DNA of 5,247 bases from Pseudomonadota bacterium (GTDB taxonomy: Bacteria > Pseudomonadota > Alphaproteobacteria > Rhizobiales > Xanthobacteraceae): contig JAEXHR010000327.1 in NCBI GenBank assembly GCA_023449855.1, forward strand, positions 1-5,247, given 5' to 3'. Position numbers and translations under genes: made by a program. A model generated the notes under the pieces. That model was given only the letters and a program-made list of their open reading frames with translations. It made no database searches and was not told the DNA's origin. This document shows, in pieces, positions 1 to 5,191 of the stretch. Every line of letters starts with the position of its first letter. Position 1 is the stretch's first letter.

Positions 1-74
1 GCCCGCTGCTCTGCGACCATACGGACCGCGCGCTCGCGGACTTCAGGAGAAAATTTGTTCGTCGTCTTGCTCAT
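1..74 (-). CDS. IS3-family transposase OrfA, N-terminal fragment cut by the window edge
   Basis: Reading down from the ATG at 74, the protein begins MSKTTNKFSPEVRERAVRMV and continues with AEQR to the window edge. This is the familiar start of IS3-family OrfA proteins, the helix-turn-helix subunit that binds the IS ends and is normally joined to the OrfB DDE integrase by programmed -1 frameshifting. Only about 24 residues are visible, so the rest of the HTH, the leucine zipper and OrfB cannot be assessed. A good AAGGAG Shine-Dalgarno sequence sits 8 bases upstream of the ATG, supporting the start. Whether the element is intact cannot be told from here. Confidence 0.82.
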   Translation of the reverse strand, partial: MSKTTNKFSPEVRERAVRMVAEQR

Positions 75-127
75 CACGGATGCTCCTTCTCACAAGTTGG
101 AGCCTCCTGAAAACCCGGGGCGCTTCA
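1..127 (-). mobile_element. Left end of an IS3-family insertion sequence (partial, runs off the window)
   Basis: The minus strand begins with TGAAGCGCCCCGGG at 127 going down, a TGA-starting, GC-rich end of the kind seen in IS3-family elements. It is followed by a short leader with an AAGGAG ribosome site (88-83) and the start codon of orfA at 74. The outer boundary is placed at 127, where the terminal TGA begins; the flanking gene frame to its right is open only up to this point. The other end, and therefore the target duplication, lies outside the window. The family call rests on the orfA N-terminus and the position of the end; the exact subgroup is not resolved. Confidence 0.8.
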
Positions 128-308
128 TCCTGACGAACTGAAAGTCTTGTGCAACATCGCCGAACGCGTCCTGCGCAATCGCCTGGAAAATCTCGAGCAG
201 TCATACCGCATCTGCCGCCTGTGCTGCTACGAGGGCTGCACGAACTGTCCGATCGATGCCGAATTGCTTGAGCGCGGTGTTGACCGCGCGAGGAACGATG
301 CCCTCTAG
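128..308 (+). pseudogene. C-terminal remnant of a cysteine-rich protein, beheaded by the IS; possibly a MerR-like metal regulator
   Basis: An open frame enters from the IS boundary (first intact codons from 129) and runs about 59 codons to TAG at 306-308. No suitable start is present, and upstream in the same frame the IS sequence gives a TGA at 108-110, so this is the tail of a gene whose front is missing or beyond the IS. The tail has a helical stretch (AERVLRNRLENLEQ) followed by CRLCCYEGCTNCPIDAELL; six cysteines fall in 58 residues. A long helix, then a Cys-rich loop, then a CPI-type end resembles the dimer helix and metal-binding loop at the C-terminus of MerR-family sensors (MerR ends in a similar C...CPL...L pattern). 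That match is by eye and weak; another Cys-rich regulator or metal protein is possible. It faces the ZIP transporter gene tail to tail, with 20 bp between the stops. Confidence 0.6.
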
Positions 309-328
309 AAGGCGCGCGATCGCGGCGA

Positions 329-1090
329 CTAATGCTGAGCAAGAAGATACGCCGCGAGAAAGCCCACGACCGTTATCAGACCGATGAACGGCGGCGCCTT
401 CTCGAAGGCTTCGGGGATCATTGTCTCCGCCAGCATCGCGATCACGGCACCCGCCGCGAATGAGAGTATGGCCGGCGCCAAGGTTTCTGCCGAGCCAAGT
501 ACGAAGTTTCCCGCGCCAGCGGCGATGCAGACGAGCACCGGGATGCCGATCCACACCGCATAGATATAGCGTCGCGATCGGCCTGCGAGCTTCATTCCCG
601 AGGCGCTCGAAAGGCCCTGTGGCACGTTGGCAAGAAAGAAGCCTGCGACGACGGCGAGGCTGATCTTGCCACCGCCGGCGACCGACATTCCGATCACCAG
701 GGCCTCCGGGATGCCGTCGAGGACGCTGCCGAGCGCGATCGCGGTTCCACTGCCCTGGTGCTGCCGCTCGCTTGGCTGCTCCGTGCATTCACCGCACCGC
801 TTGCGGTGCTTGGCACCGCGGCGAGCAAGATACCAATTATTGCCGCTGAAGATTGCGGCACCGGCAAGAAGGGCGAGTATCGCCAGCGGCCCCAGGCCCG
901 CGGGGTGTCGTTCGCCGATGAGTTCAGTCGCGACCACTGCGATCAGCACTCCGCCCCCGAAGCCCATTATCGCCGCGATCATACGGTGCGTGAGCCGCCC
1001 GAAGAATGCGTCAGCGATAGTCGCCCCAACCAGAAGCCCGCTGCCCGACACCAGACCCCAGAGACCAGCGACCATGAACTCCGGCATCAT
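329..1090 (-). CDS. ZIP-family metal transporter-like membrane protein
   Basis: This is a very hydrophobic protein of about 253 residues with roughly seven to eight membrane segments and a hydrophilic, His/Cys-containing loop (HRKRCGEC...RQH) after the third, the layout of ZIP (SLC39-like) transporters that import zinc or other divalent metals into the cytoplasm. ZIP signatures are visible in transmembrane 4 (DGIPEALVIG), transmembrane 5 (ANVPQGLSSASG) and transmembrane 6 (MLAETMIPEAFE). In ZupT-type proteins the first two read HNFPEG and HNIPEG, so the histidines are replaced here by Asp and Ala and one Glu by Gln; substrate and activity are therefore uncertain. The start is ambiguous: the frame extends to a GTG at 1108, but ATGs at 1090 and 1087 give the more natural MMPEF/MPEF start, and no start has a strong ribosome site. 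It lies 79 bp downstream of msrA on the same strand and may be the last gene of that operon. Confidence 0.85.
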   Translation of the reverse strand: MMPEFMVAGLWGLVSGSGLLVGATIADAFFGRLTHRMIAAIMGFGGGVLIAVVATELIGERHPAGLGPLAILALLAGAAIFSGNNWYLARRGAKHRKRCGECTEQPSERQHQGSGTAIALGSVLDGIPEALVIGMSVAGGGKISLAVVAGFFLANVPQGLSSASGMKLAGRSRRYIYAVWIGIPVLVCIAAGAGNFVLGSAETLAPAILSFAAGAVIAMLAETMIPEAFEKAPPFIGLITVVGFLAAYLLAQH

Positions 1091-1169
1091 GGGAGCAGAG
1101 CCGAGCACACCGACGCGCCGCGTTTGCGGCTCTCGTCCTCACGAACCAGGAGGAGCATCCTCGATTTGC

Positions 1170-1733
1170 TCATCGACTAGGTCCATCCAAGCGCCAAGTC
1201 GGCCGCGCGATGTGGCAGCTGTAGCCCTCAGGATTGCGCACCAGGTATTTCTGGTGCTCCGGCTCCGCCTCCCAGAAGGGTTCCTCCGGATTGATCTCCG
1301 ACACCACCGGGCCGGGCCAGCGACGCGATGCCTCGATCTCGGCAATGGTCGCGAGGGCGACCTCCTTCTGCGTGTCGCTGGTGTAGAAAATTGCCGATCG
1401 ATAGCTGGGTCCGACATCGCTGCCCTGCTGCTCGTATGTCGTGGGATCGTGGATCTGGAAGAAGAGCTCCAGGAGGGAGCGGTAGCTGAGAACGGACGAG
1501 TCGAAGGTGACCTCCACCGCTTCGGCATGGCCGAAGTGTCTCGCGTAGGTCGGATCGGGCGTTTCACCGCCTATGTAGCCAACGCGGGTCGACAGGACGC
1601 CCCTGGCCCGTCGCAGCAGATCCTCCATGCCCCAAAAGCAGCCGCCCGCGAGGATCGCTCGCTCAGTTGCAGCCGTCCCATCTCCGGTTGCTGGTTGGCT
1701 CACCGTTGGTTCGCCCTTCTCAGTCTGCGCCAT
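1170..1733 (-). CDS. msrA: Peptide-methionine (S)-S-oxide reductase MsrA (first copy)
   Basis: MsrA reduces the S-epimer of methionine sulfoxide, free or in proteins, back to methionine using thioredoxin. The 187-residue protein has the catalytic motif GCFWG with Cys32, the conserved HAE(A)VEV segment with Glu71, FFQIHDPTT near residue 91, FWEAEPEHQKY near 153 and a resolving Cys173 in YSCHIARP; these are the only two cysteines. The first 25 residues (rich in Thr, Glu and Gly) are an extension before the domain and show no signal peptide. The frame stays open to an ATG at 1829, but that would overlap the upstream gene by about 94 bases. The ATG at 1733 follows the upstream TGA by 2 bp, which suggests translational coupling, with GAGAGG 11 bases before the ATG. 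It is clearly a paralogue of the msrA at 4652-5191 but well diverged. Confidence 0.95.
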   Translation of the reverse strand: MAQTEKGEPTVSQPATGDGTAATERAILAGGCFWGMEDLLRRARGVLSTRVGYIGGETPDPTYARHFGHAEAVEVTFDSSVLSYRSLLELFFQIHDPTTYEQQGSDVGPSYRSAIFYTSDTQKEVALATIAEIEASRRWPGPVVSEINPEEPFWEAEPEHQKYLVRNPEGYSCHIARPTWRLDGPSR

Positions 1734-1735
1734 GG

Positions 1736-2962
1736 TCAATCCAACCTCTCGGAACCCGCAGCCTGGCCAATGCTCAAGAGTTCGGTCTGCACATCCGAAC
1801 CCCGAATGAGAGTGAGGTCGACCGGACACCGATCAGCGATTGCGAGGATCTGAGCACGCTGTTCATCACTTAACGGCCCATCGAGGACGACGGTACGAGT
1901 GAAACGATCGGGCGGCATCATGTCCGGCACCTTTTCGTGCTGCACGGTCGTGCTCGCCCGTTCGAGCGGAAAGCCCTTCCGGTTGGCATAGAGACGCATG
2001 GTCATCACCGTGCAGGCTGCGAGGCCGGCAGATACGAGTTCGTAAGGAGATAGGCCGGTCCCAAGACCGCCAACCGATGGTGGCTCGTCGGCGAAGAGAG
2101 TGTGCTCGCCGCTGCGGACCTCAAGCTGGAACTTCCCTGCGAGAGTTTCGGTGGCGATGACGCCCTCGGCAACCTCCATCTGCGGAAGATCCGCGGTGAG
2201 TGGCGGGAGAAACCGGCTTGCCCAAGCCGCAACCATTGCCGCGGCATAGTTGGCGTCTGCGGCGTCGGTGAGAAGATGATCCGCGTTGTCGAGCGAAATG
2301 AAGCTCTTTGGATGCTTGGAAGCGACAAAGATGCGCGACGCGTGGTCGATGCCAACCACCTGATCGAGTGGCGAATGCATGACGAGCACCGGGCGTCGCA
2401 AAGCGGCAATGGACTTCTCGACGTCGATCTCCTCAACCGCCTCGAGGAAGCTGCGGCGGATGAGGAAGGGTCTACCTGCAATTTCCACCGAAGCCTCACC
2501 CTGGCTTGCGATGGTATCCAGATCATTCGGTCCGAAGAGACGCAAGATATGCTGAAGGTCGGCCGGCGCACCGATCGTGGCGACCGCCGCAATATCAGGC
2601 AGATCGACGGCCGCTACGATCGCAGCAGCGCCACCCAGGCTATGTCCGATGAGGAGCGAGGGTGACTTGCCCGCCGCCGCCATCGCCTTTGCCGCCGCGC
2701 GAAGGTCCTCAACGTCCGATGCGAAGTTCACCGGTTCTCCGGCACCACCGCCGATTCCCGTCCCAGCGAAATCGAACCTCAAGACCCCGATCCCCGCACG
2801 CGAAAGCGCACGCGAGATGTGAACCGCGGCTCGACTGTCTTTCCCGCATGTGAAGCAGTGGGCGAAGATCGCCCATCCCCGCGGCGTTCCTTCCGGCGGT
2901 TCGAGGTGTCCGGAAAGCTCGGAGCCAGCCCCGCCGACAAACGTGAATGTTTTCTCTGCCAT
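1736..2962 (-). CDS. Bifunctional alpha/beta hydrolase-OsmC family fusion protein
   Basis: Two domains are fused (residues numbered from the ATG at 2968). Residues about 5-255 form an alpha/beta hydrolase: HCFTCGKD at 37-44 in the oxyanion-loop position, nucleophile Ser110 in GHSLGG, a probable acid Asp202 (HSPLDQVV) and His231 (NADHLL). Residues about 265-405 form an OsmC/Ohr-like domain with Glu310 (SPYELVSAGLAACT), Cys319 and Cys381 (ADRCPVDLTL), the cysteine pair used for hydroperoxide reduction in the OsmC family. Such fusions are a recognised bacterial family; the hydrolase substrate is unknown, and esterase or peptidase activity is only inferred. A cytoplasmic location is likely, since no signal peptide is seen. 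Two in-frame starts exist, 2968 and 2962; the second is preferred because GAAGGG lies 9 bases before it but only 3 before the first. It is the first gene of a minus-strand operon with msrA, 2 bp downstream, and is divergent from the LysR gene. Confidence 0.92.
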   Translation of the reverse strand: MAEKTFTFVGGAGSELSGHLEPPEGTPRGWAIFAHCFTCGKDSRAAVHISRALSRAGIGVLRFDFAGTGIGGGAGEPVNFASDVEDLRAAAKAMAAAGKSPSLLIGHSLGGAAAIVAAVDLPDIAAVATIGAPADLQHILRLFGPNDLDTIASQGEASVEIAGRPFLIRRSFLEAVEEIDVEKSIAALRRPVLVMHSPLDQVVGIDHASRIFVASKHPKSFISLDNADHLLTDAADANYAAAMVAAWASRFLPPLTADLPQMEVAEGVIATETLAGKFQLEVRSGEHTLFADEPPSVGGLGTGLSPYELVSAGLAACTVMTMRLYANRKGFPLERASTTVQHEKVPDMMPPDRFTRTVVLDGPLSDEQRAQILAIADRCPVDLTLIRGSDVQTELLSIGQAAGSERLD

Positions 2963-3059
2963 ATCCATTGACCCTTCGGCACGCGGTTTGATGGTCGCTG
3001 TCTCGGAAATTTGGACGAAGCTGACCGGCGCGCTCCGTCATCCGATAGTCATGCGGCAT

Positions 3060-3087
3060 GTTTTATATGCATGGCGCATATAGACAA
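3060..3087 (-). promoter_or_regulatory. Candidate promoter for the hydrolase-OsmC/msrA operon
   Basis: On the minus strand, TTGTCT (3087-3082) and TAAAAC (3065-3060) are separated by 16 bases; each matches 4 of 6 bases of the sigma-70 consensus. The -35 hexamer overlaps the -35 of the opposing candidate promoter, giving back-to-back promoters. The upstream dyad lies across its spacer. This is pattern matching by eye, and the weak hexamers would suit an activator-dependent promoter. Confidence 0.35.
3064..3082. promoter_or_regulatory. Inverted repeat, candidate LysR operator site 1
   Basis: TATATGC (3064-3070) and GCATATA (3076-3082) are a perfect 7-base inverted repeat around a 5-base spacer, and contain the T-N11-A pattern typical of LysR-type binding sites (for example T3066 to A3078). 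The dyad lies between the divergent genes and within the spacer of the candidate minus-strand promoter, so binding here could block or modulate it. Confidence 0.55.
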
Positions 3088-3109
3088 CCCCCTATGCACA
3101 TCTTATATG
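3081..3109 (+). promoter_or_regulatory. Candidate promoter for the LysR-type regulator
   Basis: TAGACA (3081-3086) and TATATG (3104-3109) are separated by 17 bases, the ideal sigma-70 spacing. The -10 element is the left arm of the second inverted repeat and the -35 touches the right arm of the first, so a protein bound to the two dyads would occlude this promoter. That is the arrangement expected for negative autoregulation by a LysR protein. It is read by eye only. Confidence 0.4.
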
Positions 3110-3122
3110 CGTCGCGCATACA
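3104..3122. promoter_or_regulatory. Inverted repeat, candidate LysR operator site 2
   Basis: TATATGC (3104-3110), a 5-base spacer and GCATACA (3116-3122) repeat the same 19-base dyad as at 3064-3082 with one mismatch between the arms; the two copies are exactly 40 bp apart, close to four helical turns. Its centre falls about 60 bases upstream of the inferred start site of the minus-strand operon, near the usual -65 position of the LysR recognition site. An extra half-site TATGC lies between the copies at 3093. Confidence 0.55.
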
Positions 3123-3185
3123 TCGTGAACTGCTCCCCAAGGGGATCTCACGAAGATGCATCAGTCAGAGCATGGGCCAAGGGTT

Positions 3186-4061
3186 ATGGAACTCAATCAG
3201 ATCAGCTATTTCATCAACTTGGCCGAGACGCTGAATTTCACTGCGGCTGCTCGTCTAAGCGGTGTATCACAGCCAAGTCTGACCCGCGCCATCCGCCGAT
3301 TGGAAGATGAGCTTGGCGGCCCGCTGATCCATCGCGACGGAAAGAACAGCCGCCTGACCGGCCTTGGCCATGACGTTGAAGTTGAATTCCGGCGCGTGGT
3401 GGTCGCGATGCGGAGTGTCCGCAATCACTCCGAGAACTGGGCGATGGGGAGGCACCGAGTGTTGGATGTCGCCGTCGCACCCTCCGTCGGTCCAAAGGAG
3501 TTTACGGCGTTTTTCGAGAGCGCGTTGTCGCAAGCGCCATCTATCGAAATCAGGCTGCACTCGCTGCAGGCGAACGAGGACACCTCGGAAGTGCTTTCGG
3601 GCCGATATCACGCGTGCATCCTGCCGCGTGAAACGAGGCTGGACCGCAAGCTGGAGATCCATCCTCTATTTCGGGAGCGTTTCGTGCTCGGCTGCTCGGC
3701 AAACCATCCCTTGACAGCCAATGAGACCGTGCGCGGCGAAGATCTGGCCGAGTTCCCATTCGTCGATCGCCTTAGATGCGATTTTCGCGATCGGATCCAT
3801 GACCACTTCGCGCGACGGGGAGTGGTCATTCAACCCCGCCTTCGATCAGATCGCGAAGACTGGGTGCAACGGGTGGTGGCCGACAGCTATGCCGTATGCA
3901 TCCTCCCCTATCGATCGGCCACGGTGAGCGGCCTAGTTACCCGGCCGATCGAGGGGTTTGATCTGGAGCGCGAAGTCGTGATCGCGACGGTATCCGGGTC
4001 CACCGCACCGATGGAGATACGAAAGATCGCACAGTTGGCTGCCGGATACGAGTGGAAGTGA
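3186..4061 (+). CDS. LysR-family transcriptional regulator
   Basis: A 291-residue protein of standard LysR length. Residues 1-60 are the winged helix-turn-helix (MELNQISYFINLAETLNFTA, then GVSQPSLTRAIRRLEDELG and RLTGLG), followed by the linker helix and an effector-binding domain from about residue 90 (VLDVAVAPSVGP...) to the end. Cysteines are at 144, 170, 198 and 238; Cys198 (DRLRCDFRDR) sits where OxyR carries its peroxidatic Cys199, but no cysteine is found nine residues on, so an OxyR disulfide switch is not expected. The frame extends to an ATG at 3156; 3186 is preferred because LysR proteins canonically begin MELNQ, although the ribosome site is better placed for 3156 (AAGGGG, 11 bases upstream). 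It is transcribed away from the hydrolase-OsmC/msrA operon, which it probably controls, and may also act on msrB-msrA downstream. The effector is unknown. Confidence 0.93.
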   Translation: MELNQISYFINLAETLNFTAAARLSGVSQPSLTRAIRRLEDELGGPLIHRDGKNSRLTGLGHDVEVEFRRVVVAMRSVRNHSENWAMGRHRVLDVAVAPSVGPKEFTAFFESALSQAPSIEIRLHSLQANEDTSEVLSGRYHACILPRETRLDRKLEIHPLFRERFVLGCSANHPLTANETVRGEDLAEFPFVDRLRCDFRDRIHDHFARRGVVIQPRLRSDREDWVQRVVADSYAVCILPYRSATVSGLVTRPIEGFDLEREVVIATVSGSTAPMEIRKIAQLAAGYEWK

Positions 4062-4094
4062 CCCGCGACCGTATGGCTGCTGGGCTATGGAAAC

Positions 4095-4113
4095 TATACA
4101 CAGCGCGCATTGG
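4095..4113. promoter_or_regulatory. Degenerate copy of the 19-bp dyad upstream of msrB
   Basis: TATACAC, a 5-base spacer and GCATTGG match the arms of the dyad at 3104-3122 at 9 of 14 positions with identical spacing, and keep the T-N11-A pattern (T4097 to A4109). It lies about 100 bp before the msrB start. The match could be chance; it matters because it would tie the second msr unit to the same LysR regulator. The adjoining TGGATAAATCCA (4111-4122) is itself a short perfect palindrome. Confidence 0.25.
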
Positions 4114-4195
4114 ATAAATCCAGGCCGCGCTGCGATAGTCTACGCAATGACTGACGAAATAAGCGGCAACCGTACTGGTCCTCTAAGATAAGTAT

Positions 4196-4200
4196 AGGAG
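4196..4200 (+). promoter_or_regulatory. Ribosome binding site of msrB
   Basis: AGGAG six bases before the ATG at 4207 fixes the msrB start. It is followed directly by ACTATC; GACTATC (4200-4206) is the reverse complement of GATAGTC at 4134-4140, so in a long read-through transcript from the regulator gene the ribosome site could be partly paired. Confidence 0.7.
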
Positions 4201-4206
4201 ACTATC

Positions 4207-4650
4207 ATGAAGTTTGAGAAGTCGCAGGAAGCATTGGATCGCCTGACCCCCGAGCAACGCCGGGTTACCCAAGAGTCGGGCACTGAAAGGCCGTTCACGG
4301 GAGAGTATGACGGCAACAAAGAACCAGGGATCTACGTCGACATCGTGTCGGGCGAGCCGCTGTTCGCTTCGACGGACAAGTTCGACTCGGGTTCTGGCTG
4401 GCCGAGCTTCACCAAGCCGATCGTTCCGGCAAACGTGAACGAGGTGCGGGACAGCGCGCACGGCATGGTCCGCACGGAGGTCAGGTCGGTCCACGCAGAC
4501 AGCCATCTTGGCCACGTCTTCCCGGACGGTCCTTCCGACCGCGGCGGTCTGCGCTACTGCATCAATTCAGCGTCCCTTCGCTTCATCCCGCGCGACGAGA
4601 TGGAGAGCGAGGGATACGGCGAATATCTCGATCAAGTAGAGGAGGCCTAA
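4207..4650 (+). CDS. msrB: Peptide-methionine (R)-S-oxide reductase MsrB, zinc-free, single cysteine
   Basis: MsrB reduces the R-epimer of methionine sulfoxide and complements MsrA. The 147-residue protein has the SelR/MsrB fold signatures: PFTGEYD near residue 29, GIYVDIVSGEPLF at 41-53, FDSGSGWPSF at 59-68, HLGHVFPDG at 100-108 and the catalytic RYCINSASLRFIP with Cys118. The two CxxC zinc motifs of the zinc-binding form are absent (YVDIVSGEPLF stands where YxCxxCG would be). The usual recycling cysteine in DSGCGWPSF is Ser63, so Cys118 is the only cysteine and the enzyme cannot form an internal disulfide; direct reduction of the sulfenic acid by thioredoxin or another thiol is inferred. 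No signal peptide is seen, so it is probably cytoplasmic. It is followed after 1 bp by msrA, with which it forms an operon. Confidence 0.95.
   Translation: MKFEKSQEALDRLTPEQRRVTQESGTERPFTGEYDGNKEPGIYVDIVSGEPLFASTDKFDSGSGWPSFTKPIVPANVNEVRDSAHGMVRTEVRSVHADSHLGHVFPDGPSDRGGLRYCINSASLRFIPRDEMESEGYGEYLDQVEEA
4638..4645 (+). promoter_or_regulatory. Ribosome binding site of the second msrA, inside msrB
   Basis: AGAGGAGG lies within the last codons of msrB, six bases before the ATG at 4652. The msrB stop (TAA, 4648-4650) and this ATG are separated by one base, so the strong site and the tight junction indicate coupled translation of the two reductases. Confidence 0.8.
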
Positions 4651-4651
4651 C

Positions 4652-5191
4652 ATGCATCAGCGCGCAGTTCTCGCAGGCGGATGTTTCTGGGGCATGCAGG
4701 ATCTGATCCGCAAGCGGCCCGGCATCGTCTCGACCCGAGTGGGTTACACCGGTGGCGATGTTCCAAACGCCACCTATCGCAATCACGGGACGCATGCCGA
4801 GGGGATCGAACTCACCTTCGACCCGGCGGTGACGAGCTACCGGAACATCCTGGAATTCTTCTTCCAGATCCACGATCCGACTACCAAGAACCGCCAGGGC
4901 GGTGATATTGGGCTCTCCTACCGGTCGGGCATCTATTACGTCGACGAGGAGCAGAAGCGCGTCGCCGAGGACACGATCGCCGATGTAGATGCCTCCGGGC
5001 TGTGGAAAGGCAAAGTGGTCACTGAAGTCGTCCCGGTCGGAGATTTCTGGGAGGCCGAGCCCGAGCACCAGGATTATCTGGAGAAGCGGCCGGGCGGCTA
5101 CACCTGCCACTTCCCCCGTCCCGACTGGGTTCTTCCGAAACGGCATGAGGCCGGCGATCTGAGCCCAGCGGCCGGGGCTGCAGCGGAATAA
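4652..5191 (+). CDS. msrA: Peptide-methionine (S)-S-oxide reductase MsrA (second copy)
   Basis: A 179-residue MsrA that begins almost at the domain: catalytic Cys11 in GGCFWG, Glu50 in THAEGIEL, FFQIHDPTT at 70-78, FWEAEPEHQDY at 132-142, and resolving Cys152 in YTCHFPRPDW. The two cysteines are the only ones and are 141 residues apart, the same distance as in the first msrA of the window. The C-terminal tail after DWVLPKR (about 15 residues, ending in Ala/Gly/Pro) is probably disordered. It is translated with msrB (1-bp gap, strong ribosome site), so the pair can repair both epimers of methionine sulfoxide. It differs from the first copy by lacking the N-terminal extension and by many substitutions, which points to an old duplication or separate acquisition rather than a recent copy. 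Confidence 0.95.
   Translation: MHQRAVLAGGCFWGMQDLIRKRPGIVSTRVGYTGGDVPNATYRNHGTHAEGIELTFDPAVTSYRNILEFFFQIHDPTTKNRQGGDIGLSYRSGIYYVDEEQKRVAEDTIADVDASGLWKGKVVTEVVPVGDFWEAEPEHQDYLEKRPGGYTCHFPRPDWVLPKRHEAGDLSPAAGAAAE

Noticed and set aside
315..324. Palindrome CGCGATCGCG between the convergent gene ends, as a terminator
   Set aside because: Only 10 bases with no loop and no T-run; frequent in GC-rich DNA.
201..788. 195-codon minus-strand frame overlapping the Cys-rich remnant and the ZIP gene
   Set aside because: Low-complexity Arg/Gly/Ala composition and no domain; the ZIP frame is clearly the coding one.
1150..1162. GAGGA-GCA-TCCTC hairpin between msrA and the ZIP gene, as a terminator
   Set aside because: The 5-bp stem has no T-tract on the minus-strand transcript, so it gives no support for ending transcription before the ZIP gene.
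1734..1829. Longer first msrA starting at 1829
   Set aside because: It would overlap the OsmC domain coding region, and the added residues do not resemble MsrA; the ATG at 1733 directly after the upstream stop is better.
627..1853. Long open frame (408 codons) on the plus strand
   Set aside because: It lies antisense to the ZIP transporter and first msrA genes, gives an Arg/Ser/Pro-rich product without recognisable domains, and is a by-product of GC-rich codon use.
4583..5146. 187-codon open frame on the minus strand
   Set aside because: Antisense to msrB and the second msrA; the convincing MsrA motifs on the plus strand explain the region.
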